A stretch of DNA of 8,583 nt, taken from NCBI GenBank assembly GCA_016281475.1, contig JAEEIS010000061.1, positions 1 through 8,583 on the forward strand. Direction: 5' to 3'. The translations under genes and the position numbers were made by a program. Every line of letters starts with the position of its first letter. Position 1 is the stretch's first letter. Shown piece after piece: positions 1 through 5,885 of this stretch. Source of the DNA: Bacteroidales bacterium (GTDB taxonomy: Bacteria; Bacteroidota; Bacteroidia; Bacteroidales; P3). The notes beneath the pieces were generated by a model. It did no database searches and had not been told where the DNA came from. It worked only from the letters and a program-made list of their open reading frames with translations.

Positions 1-1
1 T

Positions 2-203
2 AAAATTGAAAATTAGGGACCAGTGACCAGTGATCAGTGTCACGAAATTAAGTGATTAGTGATTAGTGAATAGTGACGAGACAAGACAAGTCAACAGATC
101 AACGTATCCACATATCCACATATCAACAGGTCACAGGTCACAAAAATGCACTCATATCACTGGTCACTAAAAAATCATTGAGGTAAGAACTATGAACTAA
201 GAA
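2..203. repeat. Mosaic of 7-nt and 8-nt degenerate tandem repeats
   Basis: This gene-free stretch is made of several unrelated short tandem repeats. Heptamers: AAAATTR twice (2-15); GAYCAGT three times (18-38); AGTGATT-like four times (51-78, last two copies diverged); ACAGGTC twice (126-139); GAACTAW twice (187-200). Octamers: TCAACAGA-like five times (91-130; copies at 91, 99, 107, 115, 123). A perfect 12-bp inverted repeat joins 22-33 (AGTGACCAGTGA) with 157-168 (TCACTGGTCACT). I see no open reading frame, promoter or RNA gene here. Function is unknown; similar arrays seem common between Bacteroidales genes, but that is recollection, not something shown here. Confidence 0.8.
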
Positions 204-230
204 GAGGCACTCCCTAAATGGGGTGCCTCT
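203..230 (-). terminator. Hairpin terminator downstream of lipoprotein gene
   Basis: Positions 203-213 pair with 220-230 to give an 11-bp stem (AGAGGCACTCC with GGGGTGCCTCT, one G-T wobble) and a 6-nt loop. It lies 29 bp past the stop codon of the minus-strand lipoprotein gene at 260-814. In minus-strand sense the stem is followed by TTCTTAGTTC, a weak T-rich tail, so it fits a terminator for that gene. The plus-strand side has no T-run. It is the strongest simple hairpin I found in the window. Confidence 0.7.
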
Positions 231-259
231 CCATAATTAACTAAAATGAGAATGACTGG

Positions 260-814
260 TCAGTTGCTGAAGACGGTACGGTAGCGCATGTCGCCAGTGA
301 TAGTGGCGGTGACGGGAATGCCGAGTATTGTGGTGGAGGCAGTGCCTTCGGCCACGCTAGTCCATTCCATCTTGCCGTCGACAGGGGGCAGGATGACGGG
401 GTGCGTCATGCTGACGCTGACGGAGAATTTGACGGGGAAGTTGCTGTATGTGGTGTCGACGTTGAGGGTGATGGTGTCGTTCTGCAGGTGCAGGCCGGCA
501 GTGTCGACTACACCGCGAAGATACAGGCCGTCGTTGCTGGTCATGATGATACCGTGTTCGACCTGGGGGTCGGTTTTGATGGTGACAGTCTCAACATCGA
601 GGTCGCGGTCGAGGGGGAAGGTGAACATGTTCATGGCGGTGATGGTGAGGTCGGTGTGGCGGGTCATCAGGTATTTGCCCAGATAGGGGGTAATGTCGAT
701 GACGGGTTCGTCGGGAGTGTTGTTACCGTTGCCAGAGGGGTCGTTGGGATCCTTCTCACAGCCGCACATCACGAGGGCGGCAAGGGCGATGAAGGTGAAA
801 ATGATCTTTTTCAT
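260..814 (-). CDS. Lipoprotein of unknown function, 184 aa
   Basis: Predicted lipoprotein exported through the inner membrane and lipidated. The N-terminus is MKKIIFTF plus a hydrophobic run ending in LVMCGCEKD. Either Cys17 or Cys19 could be the lipidated residue; Cys19 after Gly fits better. The acidic/basic EKD that follows resembles Bacteroidetes surface-export signals. Residues 20-37 are a Pro/Asn/Gly-rich linker; the rest is rich in alternating beta-strand segments and polar residues (Thr, Asp, Val), suggesting a single beta-barrel or sandwich domain, perhaps lipocalin-like. I cannot name the family. It stands alone on the minus strand, divergent from thiL, with a hairpin terminator just downstream. 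I found no perfect TAnnTTTG box in the 133-bp upstream gap, so its promoter is unidentified. Confidence 0.85.
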   Translation of the reverse strand: MKKIIFTFIALAALVMCGCEKDPNDPSGNGNNTPDEPVIDITPYLGKYLMTRHTDLTITAMNMFTFPLDRDLDVETVTIKTDPQVEHGIIMTSNDGLYLRGVVDTAGLHLQNDTITLNVDTTYSNFPVKFSVSVSMTHPVILPPVDGKMEWTSVAEGTASTTILGIPVTATITGDMRYRTVFSN

Positions 815-897
815 AGGTCGTTATTTTTATGAGTTACTTGTTTGTCTTTTGATGAATTCACAACGAGTTATTCATAACATTTTTTGGATAACGTCGG

Positions 898-924
898 TTG
901 TGTGGAAAAAATTGTGTACTTTTG
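898..924 (+). promoter_or_regulatory. Candidate Bacteroidetes-type promoter for thiL-pcm
   Basis: TACTTTTG at 917-924 matches the Bacteroidetes -7 consensus TAnnTTTG exactly. A TTG at 898-900 could serve as the -33 box, but the 16-bp spacing is shorter than the usual 19-21 bp. The start codon of thiL is 23 bp past the -7 box, leaving a short A/T-rich leader (ATTAACA before ATG) with no Shine-Dalgarno, as is normal in this phylum. Confidence 0.55.
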
Positions 925-947
925 CAACGTTTTTAAGAATATTAACA

Positions 948-1991
948 ATGGAGCATCTGGAATATCAAGAGGGGAGAACCGAGTTGGAGACCCTTGGAGA
1001 ATTTGCTTTGATAGAGCGCCTGACCGATGGGTTTGGGAGTGTGAATAAGAGTACTATAAAAGGTGTGGGAGACGACTGCGCGGTGTTGGGTACAGGCAAA
1101 AAGAAAACAGTGGTGACGACCGATATGATGGTTGAGGGTATCGATTTCGATATGAGCTATACGCCCCTTCGTCATCTGGGTTATAAGGCTGTGGCCATCA
1201 GCCTGAGCAATGTGTGTGCCATGAATGCCACCCCTCGCCAAGTGTTGGTGAGCGTGGCGGTGAGCAACCGCTTCTCGGTGGAGGCGTTGGAAGAGCTGTA
1301 TGCCGGCATACGCCTTTGCTGCGACCGATATGATGTGGATCTTGTCGGGGGCGACACCTCGTCAAGCCGTGTGGGTATGGTGCTCACGGTCACAGGTATC
1401 GGCGAGGTGGATGGCGACCGCATCACCTACCGCAATGGCGCCAAGATGCACGACCTTATCTGCGTGAGTGGCGACCTAGGCAGTGCCTATAGCGGTCTGC
1501 TGGTGCTGGAGAGGGAGAAGGTGACCTTCCAGGCCAATCCCAACTTCCAGCCCGATTTGGACAGCTACGACTATGTGCTGGAGCGTTATCTCAAACCCGA
1601 GCCCCGCACCGATATCGTGAAGTGGCTGGCCGAGAAGGAGGTGGTTCCGACCTCGATGATTGATGTGAGCGACGGGCTGGCAAGCGAGCTGCTGCATATC
1701 TGTAAGCAGAGCAAGTGCGGATGCGAGGTGTATGAGGAACGGCTGCCCATTGATTATCAGACCACCCGTGTCTGCTCCGAGATGAGCCAGAATATGCTGC
1801 CTGTCAGCAATGCCTTGAATGGGGGCGAGGACTATGAGTTGCTCTTCACCATCGCTCAGAAGGATTATGAGAAGATAAAGGATAGCAAGGAGGTGCACAT
1901 CATAGGCCACATCACTGAGGAAGGCTCGCCAGCCGTGATGGTGACTCCCCAGAACAGCACCATCCAGTTGCGTGCCCAGGGATGGAAGTAA
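948..1991 (+). CDS. thiL: Thiamine-monophosphate kinase
   Basis: ThiL phosphorylates thiamine monophosphate with ATP to give thiamine diphosphate, the last step of cofactor biosynthesis, in the cytosol. The 347-residue length fits the family. Visible motifs: GDDCAV (41-46) and TTDMMVEGIDF (57-67), the acidic metal/ATP-binding part of the N-terminal AIRS-like domain; a GGDT motif and a GDLG glycine turn mid-protein; DVSDGL (239-244); and NGGEDYELLF (291-300) in the C-terminal domain. I chose ATG 948 rather than in-frame starts further upstream (from 693) because the family begins near this point and the promoter-like TACTTTTG lies between 917 and 924. The next gene, pcm, follows after 34 bp and is probably co-transcribed. 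No other thiamine gene or thiamine riboswitch is visible, so the gene seems to stand apart from its pathway. Confidence 0.95.
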   Translation: MEHLEYQEGRTELETLGEFALIERLTDGFGSVNKSTIKGVGDDCAVLGTGKKKTVVTTDMMVEGIDFDMSYTPLRHLGYKAVAISLSNVCAMNATPRQVLVSVAVSNRFSVEALEELYAGIRLCCDRYDVDLVGGDTSSSRVGMVLTVTGIGEVDGDRITYRNGAKMHDLICVSGDLGSAYSGLLVLEREKVTFQANPNFQPDLDSYDYVLERYLKPEPRTDIVKWLAEKEVVPTSMIDVSDGLASELLHICKQSKCGCEVYEERLPIDYQTTRVCSEMSQNMLPVSNALNGGEDYELLFTIAQKDYEKIKDSKEVHIIGHITEEGSPAVMVTPQNSTIQLRAQGWK

Positions 1992-2025
1992 ATATGTAGT
2001 GTATCAAGATTAGTTCTATTATAGG

Positions 2026-2697
2026 ATGATTCATTTGTCTCCCGACTTACCTAAATATCAAGCGTGGCGTAGGCGCATGGTGGAGCAGCTGCGCGAACGC
2101 GGCATTCGCGACGAGGCGGTGCTGAAAGCCATGGGTAAACTGCCTCGCAATTGGTTCTGTAGCGACACCTTGCTCGACAGTTTTCTTTACGATATCGACA
2201 TGGCGATAGCTATTGATTGTGAGCAGACTATCTCCAAGCCTTACACGGTGGCATGGCAGAGCCAGCTGCTATCGCTCGGCCCGATGATGTCGGTGTTGGA
2301 AGTGGGTACGGGCAGTGGCTACCAGACGGCCATCCTGTGTGAGATGGGCGGAAGGGTCTACACTGTGGAGCGTCAGCACGCCCTCTTTCGCAAGACCAAA
2401 GAGTTGCTGGCAAGTCTCAATTATCATGCCAAGTGTTTCTTGGGCGATAGTTTCAACGGTGTGCCCGAGATGGCGGACTTTACTTACGACCGCATCCTCG
2501 TGACGTGTGGGGCCCCAGAGATTCCCTCCGGCTTGATGCAGGTGCTCAAGATAGGCGGCATTATGGTCATACCTGTGGGGTTGGAGGAACAGAGGATGCT
2601 GCGTATATACAAGGAGGGTGAGAAAGTGAGCCAATGGCGTGTGGAAGACCATGGCGACGCCAAATTCGTGCCTATGTTGCAAGGAAAAAACTTTTAG
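2026..2697 (+). CDS. pcm: Protein-L-isoaspartate O-methyltransferase
   Basis: This cytosolic enzyme uses S-adenosylmethionine to methylate isoaspartate residues formed by protein ageing, starting their repair. The 223 residues match the family size. Visible signatures: QTISKP (67-72), the family's substrate-loop motif; VLEVGTGSGYQ (90-100), the glycine-rich SAM-binding motif I of class I methyltransferases; DRILVTCGAPEIP around residues 155-167 (motif II region); and GGIMVIPVG nearby (motif III). The start at ATG 2026 gives the expected N-terminal helix. It lies 34 bp after thiL on the same strand and probably shares its promoter. The stop is only 10 bp from the stop of the opposing SprT-like gene, and no terminator hairpin fits between them. 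Confidence 0.93.
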   Translation: MIHLSPDLPKYQAWRRRMVEQLRERGIRDEAVLKAMGKLPRNWFCSDTLLDSFLYDIDMAIAIDCEQTISKPYTVAWQSQLLSLGPMMSVLEVGTGSGYQTAILCEMGGRVYTVERQHALFRKTKELLASLNYHAKCFLGDSFNGVPEMADFTYDRILVTCGAPEIPSGLMQVLKIGGIMVIPVGLEEQRMLRIYKEGEKVSQWRVEDHGDAKFVPMLQGKNF

Positions 2698-2707
2698 GGG
2701 TCTTGTA

Positions 2708-3343
2708 TTAATCGCCCCTATTTTCCACAATCACTCTTGCCGAGCCGTTGACCAAATATTTGCGTTGGTCGTCCAGCCCGAGGCACACCCATCGTGTGCG
2801 GCGTTTCTCAAGACTGCGAAAGGGCTTCTGAGGCTTGGCGGCTATGCGGAAGGCGGTGCCTGGGGGCAGTTGGTCGAGCGTCAGTTCGGTCGAGGGGTCG
2901 TAGTCGGCATCGTAGTGATGCAGCTGGGCATCGATCTGCTTTTCGATGGTGCGGCTGAGAGGGATGCGAGAGGTGTATTGGGCTATCAATGAGGCAATGT
3001 CGTTGGGGAAATAACCTAGATATTGGCGTAGCAGCATGCGGTATTCTTCCTGCCACTCATGCCCGTGGGGCTGTACCTCGTTGCCATGGCGCTGATGGGT
3101 GTTGAGGTGGGCCATTTCGTGCAGCAGCACCATGAGAAATTGGTAGCGGTTCATGTCGCCATTAACACTTATCTCTTGGTAGTTGTGACCTCTTTGGGGC
3201 CAGCGGTAGTCGCCTAGTTTTGAAGACCGCTTGCGTGTGATGTGTAGGTGTACGCTAAAGCGGTTCAGATAGTCGTAGATGGAGTCGACTACTTCAATGG
3301 GTAAATACTTGGCTAAAATGGATTTGTATTCCTCAGGCGACAT
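2708..3343 (-). CDS. SprT-like zinc-metalloprotein, 211 aa
   Basis: A SprT-like family protein with a zinc-metallopeptidase active site: HEMAH (75-79, HExxH type) gives two zinc ligands and the catalytic Glu, and HGHEW (93-97) probably gives the third ligand. The segment before it (LHITRKRSSKLGDYR, then ISVNGDMNRYQF) is the strand-rich lead-in typical of Bacteroidetes SprT-like proteins. The C-terminal half (about 120-211) contains basic and beta-rich stretches. Relatives include the eukaryotic Spartan DNA-protein crosslink protease; the bacterial role and substrate are not settled. The reading frame is open further upstream, but I place the start at ATG 3343 because homologues begin there and it overlaps the preceding lipoprotein gene by 11 bp (ATGTCGCCTGA), which suggests translational coupling. 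It is the last gene of the unit starting at 4204. Confidence 0.85.
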   Translation of the reverse strand: MSPEEYKSILAKYLPIEVVDSIYDYLNRFSVHLHITRKRSSKLGDYRWPQRGHNYQEISVNGDMNRYQFLMVLLHEMAHLNTHQRHGNEVQPHGHEWQEEYRMLLRQYLGYFPNDIASLIAQYTSRIPLSRTIEKQIDAQLHHYDADYDPSTELTLDQLPPGTAFRIAAKPQKPFRSLEKRRTRWVCLGLDDQRKYLVNGSARVIVENRGD

Positions 3344-3512
3344 AGAGGGTGGCAGATGGCTGGCTATAGTGTTCGGCAAAGGTGGGACAGTCGCAGTGGC
3401 GGCGTTTGCGATGCTTGGGCATATGTACGCCTTTGCTGCTGCATCCCGCCGCAAAGGCGAGCAGCAGGATGGCGAGCAGGGTGAGGGATAGGTTGCGTCG
3501 TGTGTATTTCAT
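3333..3512 (-). CDS. Small lipoprotein, 59 aa, with CDCPTF tail motif
   Basis: A very short gene. The N-terminus MKYTRR plus a long hydrophobic stretch ends in the lipobox FAAGC, so Cys24 should be lipidated. The mature peptide is only 36 residues: SSKG, a very basic run (PKHRKRRH), then CDCPTF. Small Bacteroidetes lipoproteins ending in a Cys-x-Cys-Pro tail are familiar to me but have no assigned function. It starts 41 bp after the stop of the outer-membrane protein gene and its end overlaps the SprT-like start by 11 bp, so it is a middle gene of the same unit. The frame is open upstream, but only as the antisense-like shadow of the barrel gene. Confidence rests on the clean signal sequence and the tight coupling. 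Confidence 0.75.
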   Translation of the reverse strand: MKYTRRNLSLTLLAILLLAFAAGCSSKGVHMPKHRKRRHCDCPTFAEHYSQPSATLYVA

Positions 3513-3553
3513 TGCCGATAATAACGGCGATGAAGGTTTTTTATTGTGCGGAC

Positions 3554-4204
3554 CTAGAATGCCCAGCCCATTTTGATGCCGAGGGTGGCGTAGCCGTAGT
3601 AGACGGCACTGCTGCCTGGATTGTCGGTGGTGTGGAACGGGCCTTTGAGTAGGAGGGGTATGTTGTAGCCCAAATAGGGGGTGAAGACGAAGCCGTGGCG
3701 CGACATGAATTGTCGACCGAGGACGATGCCTAGGGAGAGGTAGTTTTCGTGGAGGGTGGTGCGCTGGGTGACGATGTCCCAGCCGTTGTTGCCCACGTAG
3801 ACATCGTAGCTGCTCCATTGGTGCACATAGGTGAGGCGTGGCTTGACAAAGTAGCCGACGCGTGGCAGGCTGCCAGCACGTGCCATCGCTTTGCTGCGTT
3901 TGCCTGCAGGGAAGTAGAATTTGTAGCCGACGGTGGTGGCGATGCCGGGACGGGTGGTGGCTCCGACAGATTGTAACTGTCGCCAGTGGAATCCTTGGGC
4001 TCCCAGCTCCACCTCGAGCGAGGCGCGATGGGGGAGGGCATATTCGTAGGTGAGGAGGCAGGCATCGGCAAAGTAGGTGAAGGGGTCGATGGTGACGGTG
4101 TGGTGGCGCAGGGGCTGGTCGATAAGCAGGGAGTCTGGTTCTTGCGCCTGCGTGTTGCCGAGCAGCAGCAGGGGCATAAGTATGAGTAGGAATGTCTTTT
4201 TCAT
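3554..4204 (-). CDS. Outer-membrane beta-barrel protein, 216 aa
   Basis: A likely small outer-membrane barrel. Residues 1-20 form a signal peptide (MKK, hydrophobic core, cleavage after NTQA). The mature part is a series of amphipathic strands with aromatic residues at regular spacing (ASLEVELGAQGFHW, TTVGYKFYFPAG, GFVFTPYLGYNIP), and the final strand LGIKMGWAF ends in Phe, the usual signal for BAM-dependent insertion. The size and pattern resemble the DUF3575/OmpA-like eight-strand barrels of Bacteroidetes, but I cannot fix the family. It is first in a three-gene unit with the 59-residue lipoprotein and the SprT-like gene. A candidate -7 box (TAATTTTG in minus sense) lies 20 bp upstream. Confidence 0.8.
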   Translation of the reverse strand: MKKTFLLILMPLLLLGNTQAQEPDSLLIDQPLRHHTVTIDPFTYFADACLLTYEYALPHRASLEVELGAQGFHWRQLQSVGATTRPGIATTVGYKFYFPAGKRSKAMARAGSLPRVGYFVKPRLTYVHQWSSYDVYVGNNGWDIVTQRTTLHENYLSLGIVLGRQFMSRHGFVFTPYLGYNIPLLLKGPFHTTDNPGSSAVYYGYATLGIKMGWAF

Positions 4205-4223
4205 AAGAGGGGTTCTATTAATT

Positions 4224-4231
4224 CAAAATTA
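4224..4231 (-). promoter_or_regulatory. Candidate -7 box for the barrel-lipoprotein-SprT unit
   Basis: CAAAATTA on the plus strand reads TAATTTTG on the minus strand, an exact TAnnTTTG match, 19 bp before the start codon at 4204. No clear TTTG-like -33 box is present at the expected distance, so support comes only from the -7 match and the position. It abuts the repeat cassette that starts at 4231. Confidence 0.4.
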
Positions 4232-4359
4232 GGAAGTAAAAGTGGGATTAATAAGGGGAGTTAAAGAGGAAGTTAAAAGGGACGATACATTTGCCGACAA
4301 AGTTGTAGACATCACATTTGTCCACTTTAACTCCTTATTTAACTCCCTATTTAACTTCA
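4231..4359. repeat. Inverted-repeat cassette built of 12-nt repeats
   Basis: Left arm: four 12-nt units (4231, 4243, 4255, 4267), such as GGGGAGTTAAAG and AGGAAGTTAAAA. Right arm: three 12-nt units (4324, 4336, 4348), such as TATTTAACTCCC. The arms are inverted copies: 4256-4279 can pair with 4325-4348 with about four mismatches or wobbles, including a perfect TTTAACTCCC/GGGAGTTAAA block. The 43-nt centre contains an imperfect 13-nt direct repeat, GACGATACATTTG (4281) and GACATCACATTTG (4308). It fills the gap between the radical SAM operon and the barrel unit. It may act as a terminator through the long hairpin, or be a small non-coding mobile element; no transposase or target duplication is visible. 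Confidence 0.75.
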
Positions 4360-4384
4360 TATTATCTAATTTGTCAATGAGGTG

Positions 4385-4759
4385 TTACATGGTGATTCTC
4401 CAACGGCGGCCGGGGAATAGGATTAGTTTCTTGTATTCATCGTGATATCGGCCTCGAAACAGGGTGTCTTGTCCATAGAGGGCAAAGAAGGTATAGTAAA
4501 AGTTCTTTCGCCTCTCATATTCGGTTTTGGTGACATCGAAGTTCCAGAACGAGAATCCGAAGCGGCCAAGGCTGTCGGTCGTAGCGTGGCCGAGGTATTC
4601 CTTGTCGATGTTGCAGAACCATACGGTGTCGTTTGCGACAGGGGTGGTGAGGGTGCTGTCGGTGTAGAGGGTGCCTGAGACGAGGGTGGGGTATTCGGGC
4701 GGTTCGCAGGCAGTGAATAACAGCAGGGAGAGGATGAGGAATAGGGGTGTTTGTTTCAT
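4385..4759 (-). CDS. Lipoprotein with regulatory-like beta-sandwich, 124 aa
   Basis: Predicted lipoprotein, last gene of the radical SAM operon. MKQTPLF plus a leucine-rich core ends in the lipobox LFTAC, so Cys18 is lipidated; EPPEYP follows. The mature part begins VSGTLYTDSTLTTPVANDTVWF and continues with GHATTDSLGRFGFSF around residues 57-70, the layout of carboxypeptidase-regulatory-like or transthyretin-like beta-sandwich domains (a G-x-V/L strand, a Pro-Val turn, then a T-D-x-x-G-x-F turn). It has one non-lipidated Cys (Cys49). It starts 22 bp after the radical SAM stop and no promoter-like box is visible in the gap. The same fold pattern is seen in the lipoprotein on the other side of the enzyme gene, so the two could be paralogous substrates or partners. 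Function unknown. Confidence 0.85.
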   Translation of the reverse strand: MKQTPLFLILSLLLFTACEPPEYPTLVSGTLYTDSTLTTPVANDTVWFCNIDKEYLGHATTDSLGRFGFSFWNFDVTKTEYERRKNFYYTFFALYGQDTLFRGRYHDEYKKLILFPGRRWRITM

Positions 4760-4781
4760 GGGGGGGATGGAATTAATGGGG

Positions 4782-5885
4782 TTAATGGGTCTTTTGAGGG
4801 AGGGTTTTGTGGTAGTGGCAGTTGATTACTTCTTGGCAGTCTCCGTGCCAGTTGTGCATGCCATTGCCGAGGCAGTTGAGGAAGGCTTTGCAGTCCTTGC
4901 ACATTCCACGGCGGGCCCAGCTGCGGTCGCGGAAGGGTTGGAAGCCGTTCTGCCACACCTGCCACAGGTTGTCGTGGTAGATGTTGCCTTGGGCGAAGAC
5001 TGTGCGGTCGATGTTGGGGCAGGCGCAGATGGTGCCGTCGATAAGGACGGAGGCGATGTTGATGCCGGCATGGCAGAAGTAGGGATTCTGACGCACCTTG
5101 CGCTCGTAGCGGCCTAGATAGCCTTCGCAGCTGAAGGTGACGTTCATGAACGTGTTAGTGTGTGAGCGTGTTAATGTGTTAGTGTTTTCGCGTTTGGCCT
5201 TGATGAACTCCATGAGTTGGACAAACTGGGAGTCGGTGAGGTGCAGCTCGGGGTGGCCCAGGGCGCGGCCGATGGGGATGATGGTGAAGATGCGCCATTG
5301 TGGCACGCCGAGCGAGGCAAGGAGGTCGTGGATGGCCTGTAGCTGGGGGAGGTTGCGCTGGTTGACGCAGGTGACCACGTCGAAGTTGATGCGCCTCTCC
5401 TGTGCCGCGATGGCGATAGCGTTGAGGGTGCGTTGGTAGCTGCCTTGATGACCACGCATCCAATCATGCTCCTCTTCCAACCCGTCGAGGCTGATGGTGA
5501 GGGCACCCAGTCCTGCTTCCATCAGTCGGCTGTGCATGGCGCGGTCGTAGAGATAGCCGTTGGTGACCATGCTCCAGCCCACACCACGGCGGCGCAGGGC
5601 ATAACCAATCTCGCTCAGGTCGGGACGCAGAAGGGGTTCGCCACCAGTCAATACCACAGTGAAGTTGCGTGGTATCTCCTTCTTAGGGATGGTGTCGAAG
5701 GCACGTAGGAAATCCTCTAGCGGCATGTCCTTGTCGCCCGAGGCGGCAGCGCAGTCGCTCCCACAATGAAGACAGTGGAGATTGCAGCGAGTGGTGCACT
5801 CCCAGAAGAGGTAGTTCAGCTCGTGGACTCTTGTTTCGTTGGCGCGAAACAGTCGGAACATCATATTGCTGACGCTATTGTGCAT
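4782..5885 (-). CDS. Radical SAM/SPASM enzyme, rSAM/lipoprotein system type
   Basis: A radical SAM enzyme of 367 residues. Cys34, Cys38 and Cys41 (CNLHCLHC) form the CxxxCxxC site for the [4Fe-4S] cluster that cleaves S-adenosylmethionine; GGEP at 81-84 is the SAM-binding motif. The C-terminal SPASM domain, with Cys271, 289, 329, 332, 338, 350 and 356, should hold auxiliary clusters. The lead-in ELNYLFWECTTRCN and the C-terminal GNGMH are what I recall from family TIGR04133, the enzyme of the rSAM/lipoprotein system of Bacteroidales; its reaction is unknown, though SPASM enzymes commonly modify peptides. The start at 5885 overlaps the upstream lipoprotein stop by 11 bp; Met8 or Met9 are alternatives. 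Residues 234-248 are a Thr/Asn-rich insert coded by an octamer DNA repeat. It appears intact, with all core Cys present. Confidence 0.9.
   Translation of the reverse strand: MHNSVSNMMFRLFRANETRVHELNYLFWECTTRCNLHCLHCGSDCAAASGDKDMPLEDFLRAFDTIPKKEIPRNFTVVLTGGEPLLRPDLSEIGYALRRRGVGWSMVTNGYLYDRAMHSRLMEAGLGALTISLDGLEEEHDWMRGHQGSYQRTLNAIAIAAQERRINFDVVTCVNQRNLPQLQAIHDLLASLGVPQWRIFTIIPIGRALGHPELHLTDSQFVQLMEFIKAKRENTNTLTRSHTNTFMNVTFSCEGYLGRYERKVRQNPYFCHAGINIASVLIDGTICACPNIDRTVFAQGNIYHDNLWQVWQNGFQPFRDRSWARRGMCKDCKAFLNCLGNGMHNWHGDCQEVINCHYHKTLPQKTH
5140..5183. repeat. In-gene 8-nt tandem repeat next to a 14-bp palindrome
   Basis: Inside the radical SAM gene, 5152-5183 is four octamers in perfect register: GTGTTAGT, GTGTGAGC, GTGTTAAT, GTGTTAGT (plus strand). 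The first octamer overlaps the end of a perfect 14-bp palindrome, ACGTTCATGAACGT, at 5140-5153. Together they encode residues 235-249 of the enzyme, a Thr/Asn-rich stretch with no obvious structural role. The same 8-nt periodicity occurs in the intergenic array at 91-130, with a different unit. Confidence 0.8.

Noticed and set aside
401..832. Long plus-strand open frame over the first lipoprotein gene
   Set aside because: It is a shadow of the minus-strand lipoprotein, which has a clear signal sequence and lipobox. The plus-strand translation has no recognisable domain.
867..878. Short inverted repeat GTTAT-TC-ATAAC between the first lipoprotein and thiL
   Set aside because: Arms of 5 bp in A/T-rich DNA are expected by chance, and it does not sit on a recognisable promoter.
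3344..3454. N-terminal extension of the SprT-like gene by 37 residues
   Set aside because: The extension lies in the small lipoprotein gene in another frame, has low-complexity Ala/Pro-rich composition, and family members begin near Met at 3343.
3514..3528. Hairpin-like GCCG...CGGC before the small lipoprotein gene
   Set aside because: Only four base pairs, no T-run; too weak to be a terminator or attenuator.
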